Below, piece by piece: positions 43,659 through 52,866 of a stretch of DNA of 64,000 bases. Made by a program: the position numbers and the translations under genes. Numbering within the stretch: the stretch's first letter is position 1; each line of letters starts with the position of its first letter. Location of the stretch: contig JAEYGI010000060.1 of assembly GCA_023402395.1 (NCBI GenBank), forward strand, positions 1 through 64,000, written 5' to 3'. The notes beneath the pieces were generated by a model that was given only the letters and a program-made list of their open reading frames with translations, was not told the origin of the DNA and ran no database searches. The stretch is from Bacillota bacterium. Lineage in GTDB: Bacteria > Bacillota > UBA4882 > UBA8346.

Positions 43659-44948
43659 ATGGCGACGATAGTTGTGATAGGTTTGCAATGGGGCGATGAG
43701 GGAAAAGGCAAGATCACCGATTATCTGGCCAGTGAAGCGGAACTGGTTGTGCGCTATCAGGGCGGCAACAACGCCGGGCATACGGTGGTCGTCGGCGACA
43801 ACGAATTCAAATTGCACTTAGTTCCATCGGGGATCCTCTATTCGGGCACGCTTTGCGTGCTCGGGAACGGAGTGGTCATCAATCCGGGGGTGTTGCTGAA
43901 GGAGTTGGCCGAGTTAAAGGCCCGCGGCATCGACGTTTCAGGGCTGCGCATCAGTGACCGGGCTCATGTGATTATGCCTTATCACCCGGTTCTCGATCAA
44001 TTGGATGAGTCCAGCCGGACGGTTGGAAAAATCGGCACCACCGGCCGGGGCATCGGGCCGGCCTATGTCGATAAATATGCGCGGTACGACGCCATCCGCA
44101 TGGTTGACCTGCTCGACGCCGCTGAGTTCCGGGTCCGGCTCGCCGAGATTTTGAAGATCAAGAACCGGGTTTTACGGCAGATATACGGCCATCAGGGATT
44201 CGATATCAAGGTCATCCTTGATGAGTATTTGGGATATGCCGAAGCGTTGCGGTCGATGGTGACCGACACCTCGGTCCTGGTAAACCAGGCCGTTAAGCAA
44301 GGCAAGAAGGTTTTATTTGAGGGAGCTCAGGGGACGCTGCTCGATATCGATCACGGGACCTATCCATTCGTCAGTTCGTCGTCGCCCTCGGCCGGCGGGG
44401 TCTGTTCGGGCGCGAGCGTAGGACCTACCCGGATTGGCAAGGTGATCGGCGTGGTCAAAGCGTATTCGACCCGGGTCGGCGAAGGGCCGTTCCCCACCGA
44501 ACTGCCCGAGGAATTGGTCGGGAAGCTGCGGGACGGCCGGGGCCGCGAATACGGGGTTACAACCGGGCGGCCGCGCCGTTGCGGTTGGTTTGACGGGGTG
44601 ATCGCCGAATACTCGGTCCGGGTGAACGGGGTCGACGCCCTGGTCGTGATGAAGCTGGATGTGCTGGACGGAATGGAAGCGATCAAGGTTTGCACCGGTT
44701 ATCGTTATAAAAACAGTATTATCAGGGAATTCCCCGCCAATCTGAACGTATTAAGCCAGTGCACACCGGAGTACGAGGAGCTTCCGGGCTGGATGTCGGA
44801 CACCACTGGCGCCCGGGAACTGGGCGATCTGCCGGTTAAGGCCCGGGAGTACCTGTGCCGCATCTCCGACCTGGCGCAGGCGCCGGTCGCTATGGTCTCG
44901 GTCGGCTGGCGTCGGGATGAAACCATTCTGGCGGAGCCGATTTGGTAA
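43659..44948 (+). CDS. purA: Adenylosuccinate synthetase
   Basis: 429 residues; ATG with TTGAGGAGGTGCCCGC upstream. GTP-dependent synthesis of adenylosuccinate from IMP and aspartate. Motifs: GLQWGDEGKGKITDYLA (catalytic Asp and P-loop), GGNNAGHTV (catalytic His), TTGRGIGPAYVDK, EGAQGTLLDIDHGTYPFVSSS, and TTGRPRRCGWFD. Full length. It runs into the tRNA pair downstream. Confidence 0.97.
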   Translation: MATIVVIGLQWGDEGKGKITDYLASEAELVVRYQGGNNAGHTVVVGDNEFKLHLVPSGILYSGTLCVLGNGVVINPGVLLKELAELKARGIDVSGLRISDRAHVIMPYHPVLDQLDESSRTVGKIGTTGRGIGPAYVDKYARYDAIRMVDLLDAAEFRVRLAEILKIKNRVLRQIYGHQGFDIKVILDEYLGYAEALRSMVTDTSVLVNQAVKQGKKVLFEGAQGTLLDIDHGTYPFVSSSSPSAGGVCSGASVGPTRIGKVIGVVKAYSTRVGEGPFPTELPEELVGKLRDGRGREYGVTTGRPRRCGWFDGVIAEYSVRVNGVDALVVMKLDVLDGMEAIKVCTGYRYKNSIIREFPANLNVLSQCTPEYEELPGWMSDTTGARELGDLPVKAREYLCRISDLAQAPVAMVSVGWRRDETILAEPIW

Positions 44949-44969
44949 CGATTGTCTAAAGAAAAGGTG

Positions 44970-44998
44970 TTGACATGGTTTTTAAAATGTTGTAAGAT
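44970..44998 (+). promoter_or_regulatory. Promoter of tRNA-Lys/tRNA-Glu
   Basis: TTGACA (44970-44975), 17-base spacer, TAAGAT (44993-44998), 27 bases before the tRNA-Lys. Confidence 0.7.
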
Positions 44999-45025
44999 AT
45001 AAAAGCTGATTGCACTACGCAGTAC

Positions 45026-45101
45026 GGGCCATTAGCTCAGGCGGTAGAGCACCTGACTTTTAATCAGGGTGTCCGGCGTTCGAGTCGCCGATGGCCCACC
45101 A
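45026..45101 (+). tRNA. tRNA-Lys (TTT)
   Basis: 76 nt including encoded CCA. Acceptor GGGCCAT/ATGGCCC, D-arm AGCTCAGGCGGTAGAGC, anticodon stem CTGA-CTTTTAA-TCAG, T-arm CCGGCGTTCGAGTCGCCG. Confidence 0.97.
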
Positions 45102-45169
45102 TTTTTAATGATAATTTGCGGTTTTTAATTTAAGAATTGCGAAATTGGTAACAAACTTAATACTAGTGC

Positions 45170-45245
45170 GGTCCCATCGTCTAGAGGCCTAGGACACCGC
45201 CCTTTCACGGCGGTGACAGGGGTTCGAATCCCCTTGGGACTACCA
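45170..45245 (+). tRNA. tRNA-Glu (TTC)
   Basis: 76 nt with encoded CCA. Acceptor GGTCCCA/TGGGACT, anticodon arm CCGCC-CTTTCAC-GGCGG, T-arm AGGGG-TTCGAAT-CCCCT. Its 3' end is partly duplicated at 56971. Confidence 0.97.
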
Positions 45246-45367
45246 AAGAAATTGAAACCAGCTAAAAGCTGGTTTTTTGTTTTAGGGGGGATTCGCACCG
45301 GTGCCTGGTTTTAATGGGTAAAACGGGTGGGGCGGTGAACCTGAACTGCCGTTTCAGGGTAATCGCC
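45231..45367 (+). repeat. Direct repeat, left copy (tRNA-Glu 3' end plus downstream)
   Basis: From the tRNA-Glu 3' end through the terminator to ...CAGGGTAATCGCC, matched by 56971-57106. The match is imperfect, roughly four-fifths of positions by eye, with a few small gaps. Confidence 0.75.
45255..45284 (+). terminator. Terminator after tRNA-Glu
   Basis: AACCAGC/GCTGGTT stem followed by TTTTGTTTT. Confidence 0.85.
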
Positions 45368-45464
45368 AACAATTACCACAAGGGAAATAATACACGGCGT
45401 CCTTTAGACGGGGTTAAAGCCATTATCCATGATTCCTCCCTTGGTGTACCGGTTAAATAGTAAA

Positions 45465-45522
45465 ATATCATTATAAAAATTGCAATATGGTTATAAGAGT
45501 TCGCGTCAAAAAATGCTATTCT
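45465..45522 (+). promoter_or_regulatory. AraC-type operator and promoter of the TonB-dependent receptor gene
   Basis: Two direct repeats ATATCATTATAA (45465) and ATATGGTTATAA (45485) begin 20 bp apart. A -10-like TATTCT starts at 45517. The same layout is found at 51534-51591. Confidence 0.65.
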
Positions 45523-45581
45523 AAATAATAAGTTCAAGCGCTGGGCTAGGTTGTTCAAAAGTGAAATGGATTTGTTTTTTA

Positions 45582-45597
45582 GTTAGTATAAACTAAC
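45582..45597. promoter_or_regulatory. 16-bp palindromic operator (left)
   Basis: GTTAGTATAAACTAAC, one base from a perfect palindrome. Its counterpart is at 51691. The TTAG...CTAA form recalls DtxR/IdeR/MntR boxes. Confidence 0.55.
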
Positions 45598-45706
45598 TTT
45601 AGGACGATCAATCTGAACGAAATAGGCGTAGGGAGATAGGAGATCAGTTTGGTTCTTAGTTTGAATGTACGCTGTTTTATAAGCCAAGAATGAAAGGAGA
45701 ATAAAA

Positions 45707-47932
45707 ATGACCATCCAAAAAGAGAAGTTTAGGTCTTTTCTGTATGGTACGGCATTGGCCGTTGCCTTGGCGTTTAGTTTACTTGGGAATGTCAGTGCGG
45801 CAGAGATGTCTGTCACCGAGCCAGCTTCAGAAACGCAGGAAACCGGCGACGATAGCCAAAATGGTGATTCCGCCACTGAAGTCGCGGTTACCGAGGTGGA
45901 AGTGACGGAATCAAAGGATGAGCAGGTGGCGCGCGACGCCAATATCGGCGTACTGGGCGACAAGGATTTTATGGACACGCCCTTTAACGTCACCAGTTAT
46001 ACCGACCAGGTCATCGAGGACCAGCAGGCCGACACCTTATATGACGTGCTGATCAATGACCCGTCCGTCCGGTATAGTACCTCTGCCGGTCATCACAATG
46101 AAAACTATATGATCCGCGGTTTAGAGGTAAATTATCAGCATCTCTATTTTAACGGCGTGCAGGGTATGGCGCCGAATCATAATGTTCCGGTTGAATTTCT
46201 GGAACGTGTCGAAGTACTTAAAGGGCCCAGTTCTTTTCTTTACGGCGGCATGAACACCTCGGTGGGCGGCGCTATCAACCTGGTGCCCAAACGCGCCGGC
46301 GAAGAGGATATCACTAACTTTACCACCAGCTATGCCTCATCGTCGCATTGGGGCGGCCATCTTGACCTTGGCCGCCGTTTCGGCGAAAACAAGGAATGGG
46401 GCGTTCGCTTCAACGGCTTGTATGCGGACGGCGAGACCGCAACCGACGACCAGTCCAGGGAACGGTTGCTGGGCGCTCTGGGCCTGGATTACCGCCGGGA
46501 CAAATGGCGTTTCTCCCTGGATGCCTACAGTTCGGAAGTGACTAATGACAATGGCGCCATTTCCATGTATAGCCTAGCCAAGTATGGCCATGTGAAAGCG
46601 CCGGATGGCTCGACCAATGCGTACAAGGGAACATCAGGCACGATGGAGAATACCGGTGTCCTGTTGAAAGGTGAATATGACATCCGGGACAATTTAACCG
46701 CTTATGCCGGTATCGGTACCTTATCAGCCGACGCAACCGGCTACATCAACGGCAATCATGTGCTGGAACTCCAGCCCGATGGATCGGCAAAGCTCCGGAC
46801 CGTGTTTAAACAATACTTCTGGATTGAGAATACTTCTTCAGTACTGGGGCTGCGCGGCACTTATCAGACCGGTGCGGTAAAGCATCAGATTGTTTTAGGC
46901 GCAGACTTTATGGATACGGATTATTCCAATGCTTTTGACCAGAACTCGGCTGCCAATAATTACCCCATAAATATCAACAACCCGGGATCGGTTGCCGACT
47001 TCTTTAATAACCTGGCGCAGCCAGCCAAGGGCAATAAGACACGCGTTACTGAACTTTCCAGTTTTCTGCTGTCCGACACGCTTTCCTTTAACGAGGATAA
47101 AGTCCAGTTAACGCTGGGAGTTCGTCGGCAAAATATCGATCAGACGGGCTACACGTATTCCAGTAATCTCCAGACTGGAGAACCGACCAAAATCACCTTT
47201 TACGAATCCGACGCCACCACACCGATGGTGGGCCTCATCGTCAAACCGTGGGGGAAATCGGTCTCCCTCTACGCCAATTATATTGAAGCGCTTTTACCCG
47301 GAACTGTGGTTGGTATAACGTATAACAATGCCAATGAAGTATTGGAACCGTATAAAACCAACCAGCATGAAATCGGCGTCAAGTGGGATAAGGGGAATTT
47401 CGCCAATACGTTGGCCTTTTTCCAAATCGAAGTGCCAAGTTATACAACGATTAACAATATCTATTCCTATGGCGGCGAACAAAGAAACCGCGGTATTGAA
47501 TGGAATACCTTTGGCAGCGTAGCGAAGAATTTCCGTCTTTTGGGCGGCCTTGCCTATACCGATGCCGAACTGGTCCGTTCCAATACCAGCGCCAATAACG
47601 GCAATACCCCGCTTGGCGTCCCCGAATGGACAGCCAATGCTGGCGTGGAGTGGGATACGCCGTGGGTTCGGGATTTGACGTTTTCGCTGCGGGCCATCTA
47701 CACCGGCTCCCAGTATATTAATAATGCCAATACCATCGAAATCCCGAGCTGGATGCGGTATGATATTGGCGCGCGGTATAAAACGATAATTAACGAGACT
47801 CCGATTACCTACCGGCTCAGTGTGGAAAACCTGTTTGACGAACACTACTGGGCAGGTTGTTTCGGACAAGATAATTTTGCGACCTTGGGTGGACCCCGTA
47901 CCTTTAAACTGTCGGCAACCATGCAGTTTTGA
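45707..47932 (+). CDS. TonB-dependent siderophore receptor
   Basis: 741 residues with a signal peptide (cleavage near VSAAE). Plug domain at about 75-215: DTPFNVTSYTDQVIEDQQADTLYDVLINDPSV, YMIRGLEVNYQHLYFNGVQG and VEFLERVEVLKGPSSFLYGG. Then a 22-strand barrel ending in a C-terminal Phe (KLSATMQF), the outer-membrane sorting signal. Length and plug motifs match FhuA/FepA-type receptors of ferric siderophores. Start ATG follows AAAGGAG. First gene of the island, followed by the binding protein and esterase. Confidence 0.95.
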   Translation: MTIQKEKFRSFLYGTALAVALAFSLLGNVSAAEMSVTEPASETQETGDDSQNGDSATEVAVTEVEVTESKDEQVARDANIGVLGDKDFMDTPFNVTSYTDQVIEDQQADTLYDVLINDPSVRYSTSAGHHNENYMIRGLEVNYQHLYFNGVQGMAPNHNVPVEFLERVEVLKGPSSFLYGGMNTSVGGAINLVPKRAGEEDITNFTTSYASSSHWGGHLDLGRRFGENKEWGVRFNGLYADGETATDDQSRERLLGALGLDYRRDKWRFSLDAYSSEVTNDNGAISMYSLAKYGHVKAPDGSTNAYKGTSGTMENTGVLLKGEYDIRDNLTAYAGIGTLSADATGYINGNHVLELQPDGSAKLRTVFKQYFWIENTSSVLGLRGTYQTGAVKHQIVLGADFMDTDYSNAFDQNSAANNYPININNPGSVADFFNNLAQPAKGNKTRVTELSSFLLSDTLSFNEDKVQLTLGVRRQNIDQTGYTYSSNLQTGEPTKITFYESDATTPMVGLIVKPWGKSVSLYANYIEALLPGTVVGITYNNANEVLEPYKTNQHEIGVKWDKGNFANTLAFFQIEVPSYTTINNIYSYGGEQRNRGIEWNTFGSVAKNFRLLGGLAYTDAELVRSNTSANNGNTPLGVPEWTANAGVEWDTPWVRDLTFSLRAIYTGSQYINNANTIEIPSWMRYDIGARYKTIINETPITYRLSVENLFDEHYWAGCFGQDNFATLGGPRTFKLSATMQF

Positions 47933-48060
47933 GCAACAGGAGTATCATCACCCAGCTTCAGTTTTAACCGGGCGAGCAAAGACTTTAATTTCAGGCTAAT
48001 CCTAATAGATTGGCCTGAATTGGCGTCTCGATATTATGATTTAAGAAGGAGTAATTTGGA

Positions 48061-49047
48061 TTGAAAAAATTGTGGCTTAGGCACCCCGTGATATTTGTCG
48101 CCATCTTTGGCCTGGTCATCGGAGTTTATATAACCTTGAAGCCCCGCCGGACCGATCCGCCAAAGATACCGGTCACAACAAAACATCAAGAAGAGGATAG
48201 AAAGACTTTTCGCTACCTCGGGAAAGAATACGTTCTTCCTGTCAAAGTCGAGAAAATTGTCGTTACTGGAGCCCTGGAGGCGCTGGAGGATCTGTTGGCG
48301 CTGAGGGTTAAACCGGTTGGAGTGATGAGCATTGGCGGGACCTTTCCGGCCTTATTCGCCGAAATCACCCAAGACGCTAAACCGATTGGGGAAAGGACAC
48401 AGCCAAATTATGAAGCAATTTTGAAATTAGCCCCCGATGTCATCATCGGCAGCGATAAATTTCCGGCGGCTACGGCGGAGCAATTGCAAAAGATTGCCCC
48501 AATGATTCCGATTTCCCATTTCCCCGGTGATGGAGAAGCCAACCTCCGCTTTCTCGGGGAATTGACCGGTAAACAGGGGCCGGTGGAAGAGGTGCTGGAA
48601 GAGTATCGTAAGGACCTTGCTATCGCTAAAGCCCGTTTGCCGGAAAAGGTCAAAAAAAAGAAAGTTGTCGCGGTACGAATTCGGATGGGAAACATTAGCG
48701 TTTATCCGGCGGACGTGTATTTTAATGATCTGCTTTATACCGAATTGGGCTTAACTGTACCGGAAGAGATCAAAGCGGTAAAAGTCCAAGAAGTTGTCTC
48801 ACTAGAAAAGTTCAGTGAAATGGATCCTGACTATATTTTTGTGCAATATGCGGTTGCCGAAAGCCCGGCCCATCCCAGAGCGTTGGAGGAGTTGGGGAAT
48901 AACCCGATCTGGCGCGGCATGAAGGCAGTCAAAACCAACAATGTGTTTGTCAATGTGGTTGATCCTTTGATTCAAGGCGTGGCGGTGGGTGGGAAAATTC
49001 AGTTTCTAAAAGCGGTTGTCAAAAAACTATCCCAATCAGAGGAGTAA
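48061..49047 (+). CDS. Periplasmic iron-siderophore binding protein, membrane-anchored
   Basis: 328 residues, TTG start after AAGGAG. One N-terminal membrane segment (WLRHPVIFVAIFGLVIGVYI) without a lipobox Cys, so it is probably an uncleaved anchor. The fold is the FepB/BtuF type (TroA-like): KVEKIVVTGALEALEDLLALRVKPVGVM, NYEAILKLAPDVIIGSD, and the end with NNVFVNVVDPLIQGVAVGGKIQFLK. Delivers the ferric complex to the permease pair encoded downstream. Confidence 0.88.
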   Translation: MKKLWLRHPVIFVAIFGLVIGVYITLKPRRTDPPKIPVTTKHQEEDRKTFRYLGKEYVLPVKVEKIVVTGALEALEDLLALRVKPVGVMSIGGTFPALFAEITQDAKPIGERTQPNYEAILKLAPDVIIGSDKFPAATAEQLQKIAPMIPISHFPGDGEANLRFLGELTGKQGPVEEVLEEYRKDLAIAKARLPEKVKKKKVVAVRIRMGNISVYPADVYFNDLLYTELGLTVPEEIKAVKVQEVVSLEKFSEMDPDYIFVQYAVAESPAHPRALEELGNNPIWRGMKAVKTNNVFVNVVDPLIQGVAVGGKIQFLKAVVKKLSQSEE

Positions 49048-49053
49048 AAAATT

Positions 49054-50715
49054 TTGAACCTAAAAAAGCGATCGGACCGGGAGGCCGAAGGATGTTCGGT
49101 TACCGTCGGAATTCCAGTACCGGGGTTTCTGGGCCGAGGGGAAAGGATTTATCACCTGCTGGAGTTAGACAGCCAAGCGATGGCATTGTTCACACTTGAA
49201 GCCAGCGGCTTTCGTGGCGTATTAACAATCCTAGATCCAATGGATAGGCGGGTCCGGGGGTGGATGATCGATAGTGATGGAAAACGCTCGCTGGCTTTTG
49301 TCGCCGACATGGCAGGAAAATACCGTTTGCAATTGCAATCAGAGTTGGGAACGGGCAACTATCAACTGACGCTGGAGCAAACGCTATCATTGGAGGAGCG
49401 GGTCAGCGCCGCACCTGACTCACGTTTGGAAAGTCCCCGTATCAAACAGTTGCGAGCTGATTTGGCGACTCATCCTTCTCAAGCGTTGGCCGTCTTTTGG
49501 CGGGAAGTTGAAAGAGAAGGCACACCACTTCTCGAAGACGATCCACTCGAACCCCGGTTGACCCTTTGTACGTTTTTGTGGCGAGGGGACGAGCAAACCC
49601 GTAATGTTCGGGTTCATCTTTTATTTCGGACCATGCTGCCCAATGATTATACTATGGCTTGGCTGGAGGGAACCGACCTATGGTACACCACAATTCAATT
49701 GCCGTCCCAAGGCAGGTTTGCCTATACGCTGCTCGTAAACGTGCCGCCGATTGCCCCGCCGGATATCGACAGCGCGCCCCGGCATAAACTGATCTATTTC
49801 GCCTCTTCAAAGACTGATCCGTTGAACCGCCAGCCCTGTTTGGAAGAACCGGGCGGCCGGTTCGAATCGTTATCATCATTGGTATTGCCGGGAGCACCAC
49901 CCCAACCATGGATGGATGAACGTCTGGGTGTTAGCCGGGGCGCTCTGCAACGGGTTACCATGAAAAGTGAACTGTTGCAAGATGAACGGTTTATTTCGGC
50001 CTATACGCCGCCGGGCTATTCAACCGAGGCGAAACCTTATGGACTATTGTTAGTGTTTGATGAGCAGTGGTATTTATCACGGGTACCGACACCCACGATT
50101 CTTGATAACTTACTGGCTGACGGAAAAATACCGCCACTGGTGGCCATCGTTATCGGTAACGGGCCCGGTGACGCGCGCAGCCGGCAGTTACCGTGCAATC
50201 CTCTATTTGCGGACTTTATGGCAACCGAACTCATCCCGTGGGCACAACGACATTATAACGTCACGAATGATCCTAGCCGCACCATTATTGCCGGGTCAAG
50301 TTACGGCGGTTTGGCATCCACCTACGTTGCGCTGCATTACCCGGAGCGGTTTGGCAATGTGCTGTCCCAGTCAGGCTCCTATTGGTGGCAGCCATCGGAA
50401 CAACTGGAGCAGTTCAATGAGCCCAACCGAAGCCGTCAAGGAAACCATATCGCGGGATTGTTTATACAACGGCCAAAGCTCGCGTTGCGTTTTTATCTAG
50501 ATGCGGGAACGGGAGAGATAGCGCTTACGGGAACTGGACGTTCGATTCTGGTCGCGAACCGCCATTTGCGCGATGTATTGCTGGCCAAAGGGTATGAAGT
50601 GCATTACCAAGAATTTATCGGCGGCCATGATTTCTTGAGTTGGCGAGGCACGTTGGCCGACGGTCTGATAGCATTGACCTCCAGCTGGGATGGGACGAGT
50701 CCGCCGATGCTTTGA
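49054..50715 (+). CDS. Enterochelin esterase-like hydrolase with N-terminal extension
   Basis: 553 residues, TTG start with GAGGAG upstream. Residues 1-130 look like a small beta-sandwich (PPC-like: FTLEASGFRGVLTILDP, GKYRLQLQSELGTGNYQLTL), 150-280 resemble the Fes N-terminal domain, and the C-terminal half is an alpha/beta hydrolase with AGSSYGG (Ser nucleophile) and GGHDFLSW (catalytic His). It opens ferric catecholate siderophores to free iron. No signal peptide, so cytosolic. Six bases after the binding protein gene. Confidence 0.88.
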   Translation: MNLKKRSDREAEGCSVTVGIPVPGFLGRGERIYHLLELDSQAMALFTLEASGFRGVLTILDPMDRRVRGWMIDSDGKRSLAFVADMAGKYRLQLQSELGTGNYQLTLEQTLSLEERVSAAPDSRLESPRIKQLRADLATHPSQALAVFWREVEREGTPLLEDDPLEPRLTLCTFLWRGDEQTRNVRVHLLFRTMLPNDYTMAWLEGTDLWYTTIQLPSQGRFAYTLLVNVPPIAPPDIDSAPRHKLIYFASSKTDPLNRQPCLEEPGGRFESLSSLVLPGAPPQPWMDERLGVSRGALQRVTMKSELLQDERFISAYTPPGYSTEAKPYGLLLVFDEQWYLSRVPTPTILDNLLADGKIPPLVAIVIGNGPGDARSRQLPCNPLFADFMATELIPWAQRHYNVTNDPSRTIIAGSSYGGLASTYVALHYPERFGNVLSQSGSYWWQPSEQLEQFNEPNRSRQGNHIAGLFIQRPKLALRFYLDAGTGEIALTGTGRSILVANRHLRDVLLAKGYEVHYQEFIGGHDFLSWRGTLADGLIALTSSWDGTSPPML

Positions 50716-50734
50716 CCAACAGGCGCAGGGATGC

Positions 50735-51508
50735 TTATTGAGTGCTGGTGATTCGAAATACGCTACTTTTTCTGAATTCCAATGGTGTGCGGCGCATCAG
50801 TTTTTTGAAGATTAAATTGTAATAATTTTGATTGTTGAATCCTACCGAAAGGGCGACATCCAATATCGGCAAATTTTCTTCGAGTAGCATTTTTTTACTT
50901 TTCTCAATCCGTAATTCGTTAAGATACTGGGAGAACGTCTTCCCGGTTTCTTTTTTAAACAGATTGCACAAATAGGATTTACTGATTTTGAGGTACTGTG
51001 AGGTATCATCCAACGTGATGGGTTCACGGTAGCGGGCATCCATATAGTCGATGGCTTTTTTCACATATAAGCAATAAGGCTGCGTGTAGAAGGTTTTTAT
51101 TTTTTGTTTAAGGTACAGGCTATCTGCGGCGATTGTCCGCAGCAATTCTAATAAATATGGAATGCAATAAGCCGGCTTGTACACGATCGAGTCGCCAGTG
51201 ACCTCACGCTGTGAGGTATAGGGGCCGATGATGTGAAAACCCCGATTGATATTTTTGCCGCAGATTTGGCAAGCGGTAAAATGAATATGATTTAAACAAG
51301 AGATGGTTACGATATGCGTATCATCATTCGTCGTTAATCCCCTTTTGGCTTGGTCGAAGATATTTTGGTTCTCGAATAATTGGTCACATGTCTCGGAATA
51401 CCCCGCCGAATGAATGGGGATTCCATCAAAGTCAACCGATCGGATGGGAATGTGGGTACATAAGTGAAATTTTTCAATCAGCTCCCGAATATGATCATTA
51501 ACCAACAT
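50735..51508 (-). CDS. AraC-family regulator with PocR-type sensor domain
   Basis: 257 residues from ATG 51508, which has GAAGGAG eight bases upstream. N-terminal PocR-like domain with several Cys/His (HLCTHIPIRSVDFDG, ETCDQLF, HFTACQICG) that could bind a metal or ligand. C-terminal AraC double helix-turn-helix: AIDYMDARYREPITLDDTSQYLKISKSYLCNLFKKETGKTFSQYLNELRI and a second helix with NQNYYNLIFKKLMRRTPLEFRK. Divergent from the permease operon; the operator starts 26 bp upstream of this ATG, so autoregulation is likely. Confidence 0.9.
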   Translation of the reverse strand: MLVNDHIRELIEKFHLCTHIPIRSVDFDGIPIHSAGYSETCDQLFENQNIFDQAKRGLTTNDDTHIVTISCLNHIHFTACQICGKNINRGFHIIGPYTSQREVTGDSIVYKPAYCIPYLLELLRTIAADSLYLKQKIKTFYTQPYCLYVKKAIDYMDARYREPITLDDTSQYLKISKSYLCNLFKKETGKTFSQYLNELRIEKSKKMLLEENLPILDVALSVGFNNQNYYNLIFKKLMRRTPLEFRKSSVFRITSTQ

Positions 51509-51533
51509 TATAGTCACTCCTTCAAATTGCGAA

Positions 51534-51591
51534 ATATGGTTATAAAAATCGCAATATCGTTATAAGGAATCCGTTGCGAAAATGGTATTAT
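51534..51591 (+). promoter_or_regulatory. AraC-type operator and promoter of the permease operon
   Basis: ATATGGTTATAA (51534) and ATATCGTTATAA (51554), begin 20 bp apart; -10-like TATTAT at 51586, 20 bases after the second repeat. Same geometry as 45465-45522. Confidence 0.65.
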
Positions 51592-51690
51592 TGAATACAT
51601 CGATTAGGGATAGATGTAGAATCGATAAGTTGTCCGCGCCGCTCCACCGGCCCACGAGAGCCGTAGACGACGTTAATCGTTCGGCTTAAT

Positions 51691-51706
51691 GTTAGTTTAA
51701 ACTAAC
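51691..51706. promoter_or_regulatory. 16-bp palindromic operator (right)
   Basis: GTTAGTTTAAACTAAC is a perfect palindrome, differing by one base from 45582-45597. It lies about 100 bases after the -10. Confidence 0.6.
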
Positions 51707-51852
51707 TAAGCTTCCAAATCAATCATGGAAATGTTGCGAATGGTTAAATATTTATTATCAAGGAGATCACTGCCAGGCGATTGCGAAGATTGAATACAAG
51801 AATATTTCGAGATCCTGATGATTTTGAATTCAATCGATAGCGGGCAGAGTTG

Positions 51853-52866
51853 ATGTCAATGCGTTTAAAAAAGGTTATGCCACATATGATTTTAATTGTT
51901 TCACCAGTTATGATACTGCTTACGATGTTCTTGGCGATCCGTTACGGAACAAAACCGATCGACCGGGAGACCATCCAAGCGGCGTTTTTTCACTTCGATC
52001 CAACCAATGTAAATCATCAGATTATTATTAATTCCCGGTTGCCGAGAGTGATCGGAGCGCTCCTGATTGGAGCTGCTTTGGCCGTATCCGGAGCTTTAAT
52101 GCAGGGAATCATTAGAAATCATCTGGCTTCTCCCGGTTTGATGGGAGTTATGGATGGCTCGGCGTTGGCGATTACCCTTTGCATGCTGTTGATACCTGAT
52201 GCTTCGGTTTTGGAGCGGATGTTTTTTTCATTTTTTGGTTCGGTACTTGGCGGGGTTCTGGTTTTTGGGTTGGGTTCGTTGCTGCCTAATGGTCTGTCGC
52301 CGGTTAGGCTCGCGATTTTGGGGGCGACTACGGGGACTCTTTTAAGCGGGATTTCATCGGCCTTAGCCACTTATTATCAAATTGCCCAAGACATTAGTTT
52401 CTGGTATAACGCGCGGCTGCATCAGTTGAACCCGGAGCACCTGCAGTTGGCGGCACTTTTCATTGCAGGCGGTTTCGTAATCGCGCTGTTGGTATCGGGA
52501 ACCATTACAGTGCTCACGTTGGGTGAAGAGGTCGCGATCGGTTTGGGACAGAGAGTCGCATGGATAAAAGGGATAGCTGCCATCGCCGTAATGCTCTTAA
52601 CCGGTGTTTCAGTGGCATTGGTTGGTAAAATCGGGTTTGTGGGTTTGATTATCCCCCATATCACCCGCTATTTAGTCGGGGTTGATTATAAATGGGTTAT
52701 TCCTTGCGCTGGAGTGTTAGGCGGCATCTTTCTGGCTGGCGCGGATCTGGGCAGCCGTTTTCTGAATTATCCGTTTGAAACGCCGGTTGGAGTGATCACC
52801 GCATTGATTGGCGTGCCTTTCTTCCTATATTTAGCTAGGACGCGAGGCGGCAACCAACATGCATAG
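51853..52866 (+). CDS. FecCD-family iron-siderophore permease, first
   Basis: 337 residues. About ten membrane helices. FecCD motifs: NSRLPRVIGALLIGAALAVSGALMQGIIRNHLASPGLMGV and VGKIGFVGLIIPHITRYLVG near the end. The start is uncertain among TTG 51850, ATG 51853 and ATG 51859. It overlaps the next permease gene by 8 bases. Confidence 0.93.
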   Translation: MSMRLKKVMPHMILIVSPVMILLTMFLAIRYGTKPIDRETIQAAFFHFDPTNVNHQIIINSRLPRVIGALLIGAALAVSGALMQGIIRNHLASPGLMGVMDGSALAITLCMLLIPDASVLERMFFSFFGSVLGGVLVFGLGSLLPNGLSPVRLAILGATTGTLLSGISSALATYYQIAQDISFWYNARLHQLNPEHLQLAALFIAGGFVIALLVSGTITVLTLGEEVAIGLGQRVAWIKGIAAIAVMLLTGVSVALVGKIGFVGLIIPHITRYLVGVDYKWVIPCAGVLGGIFLAGADLGSRFLNYPFETPVGVITALIGVPFFLYLARTRGGNQHA

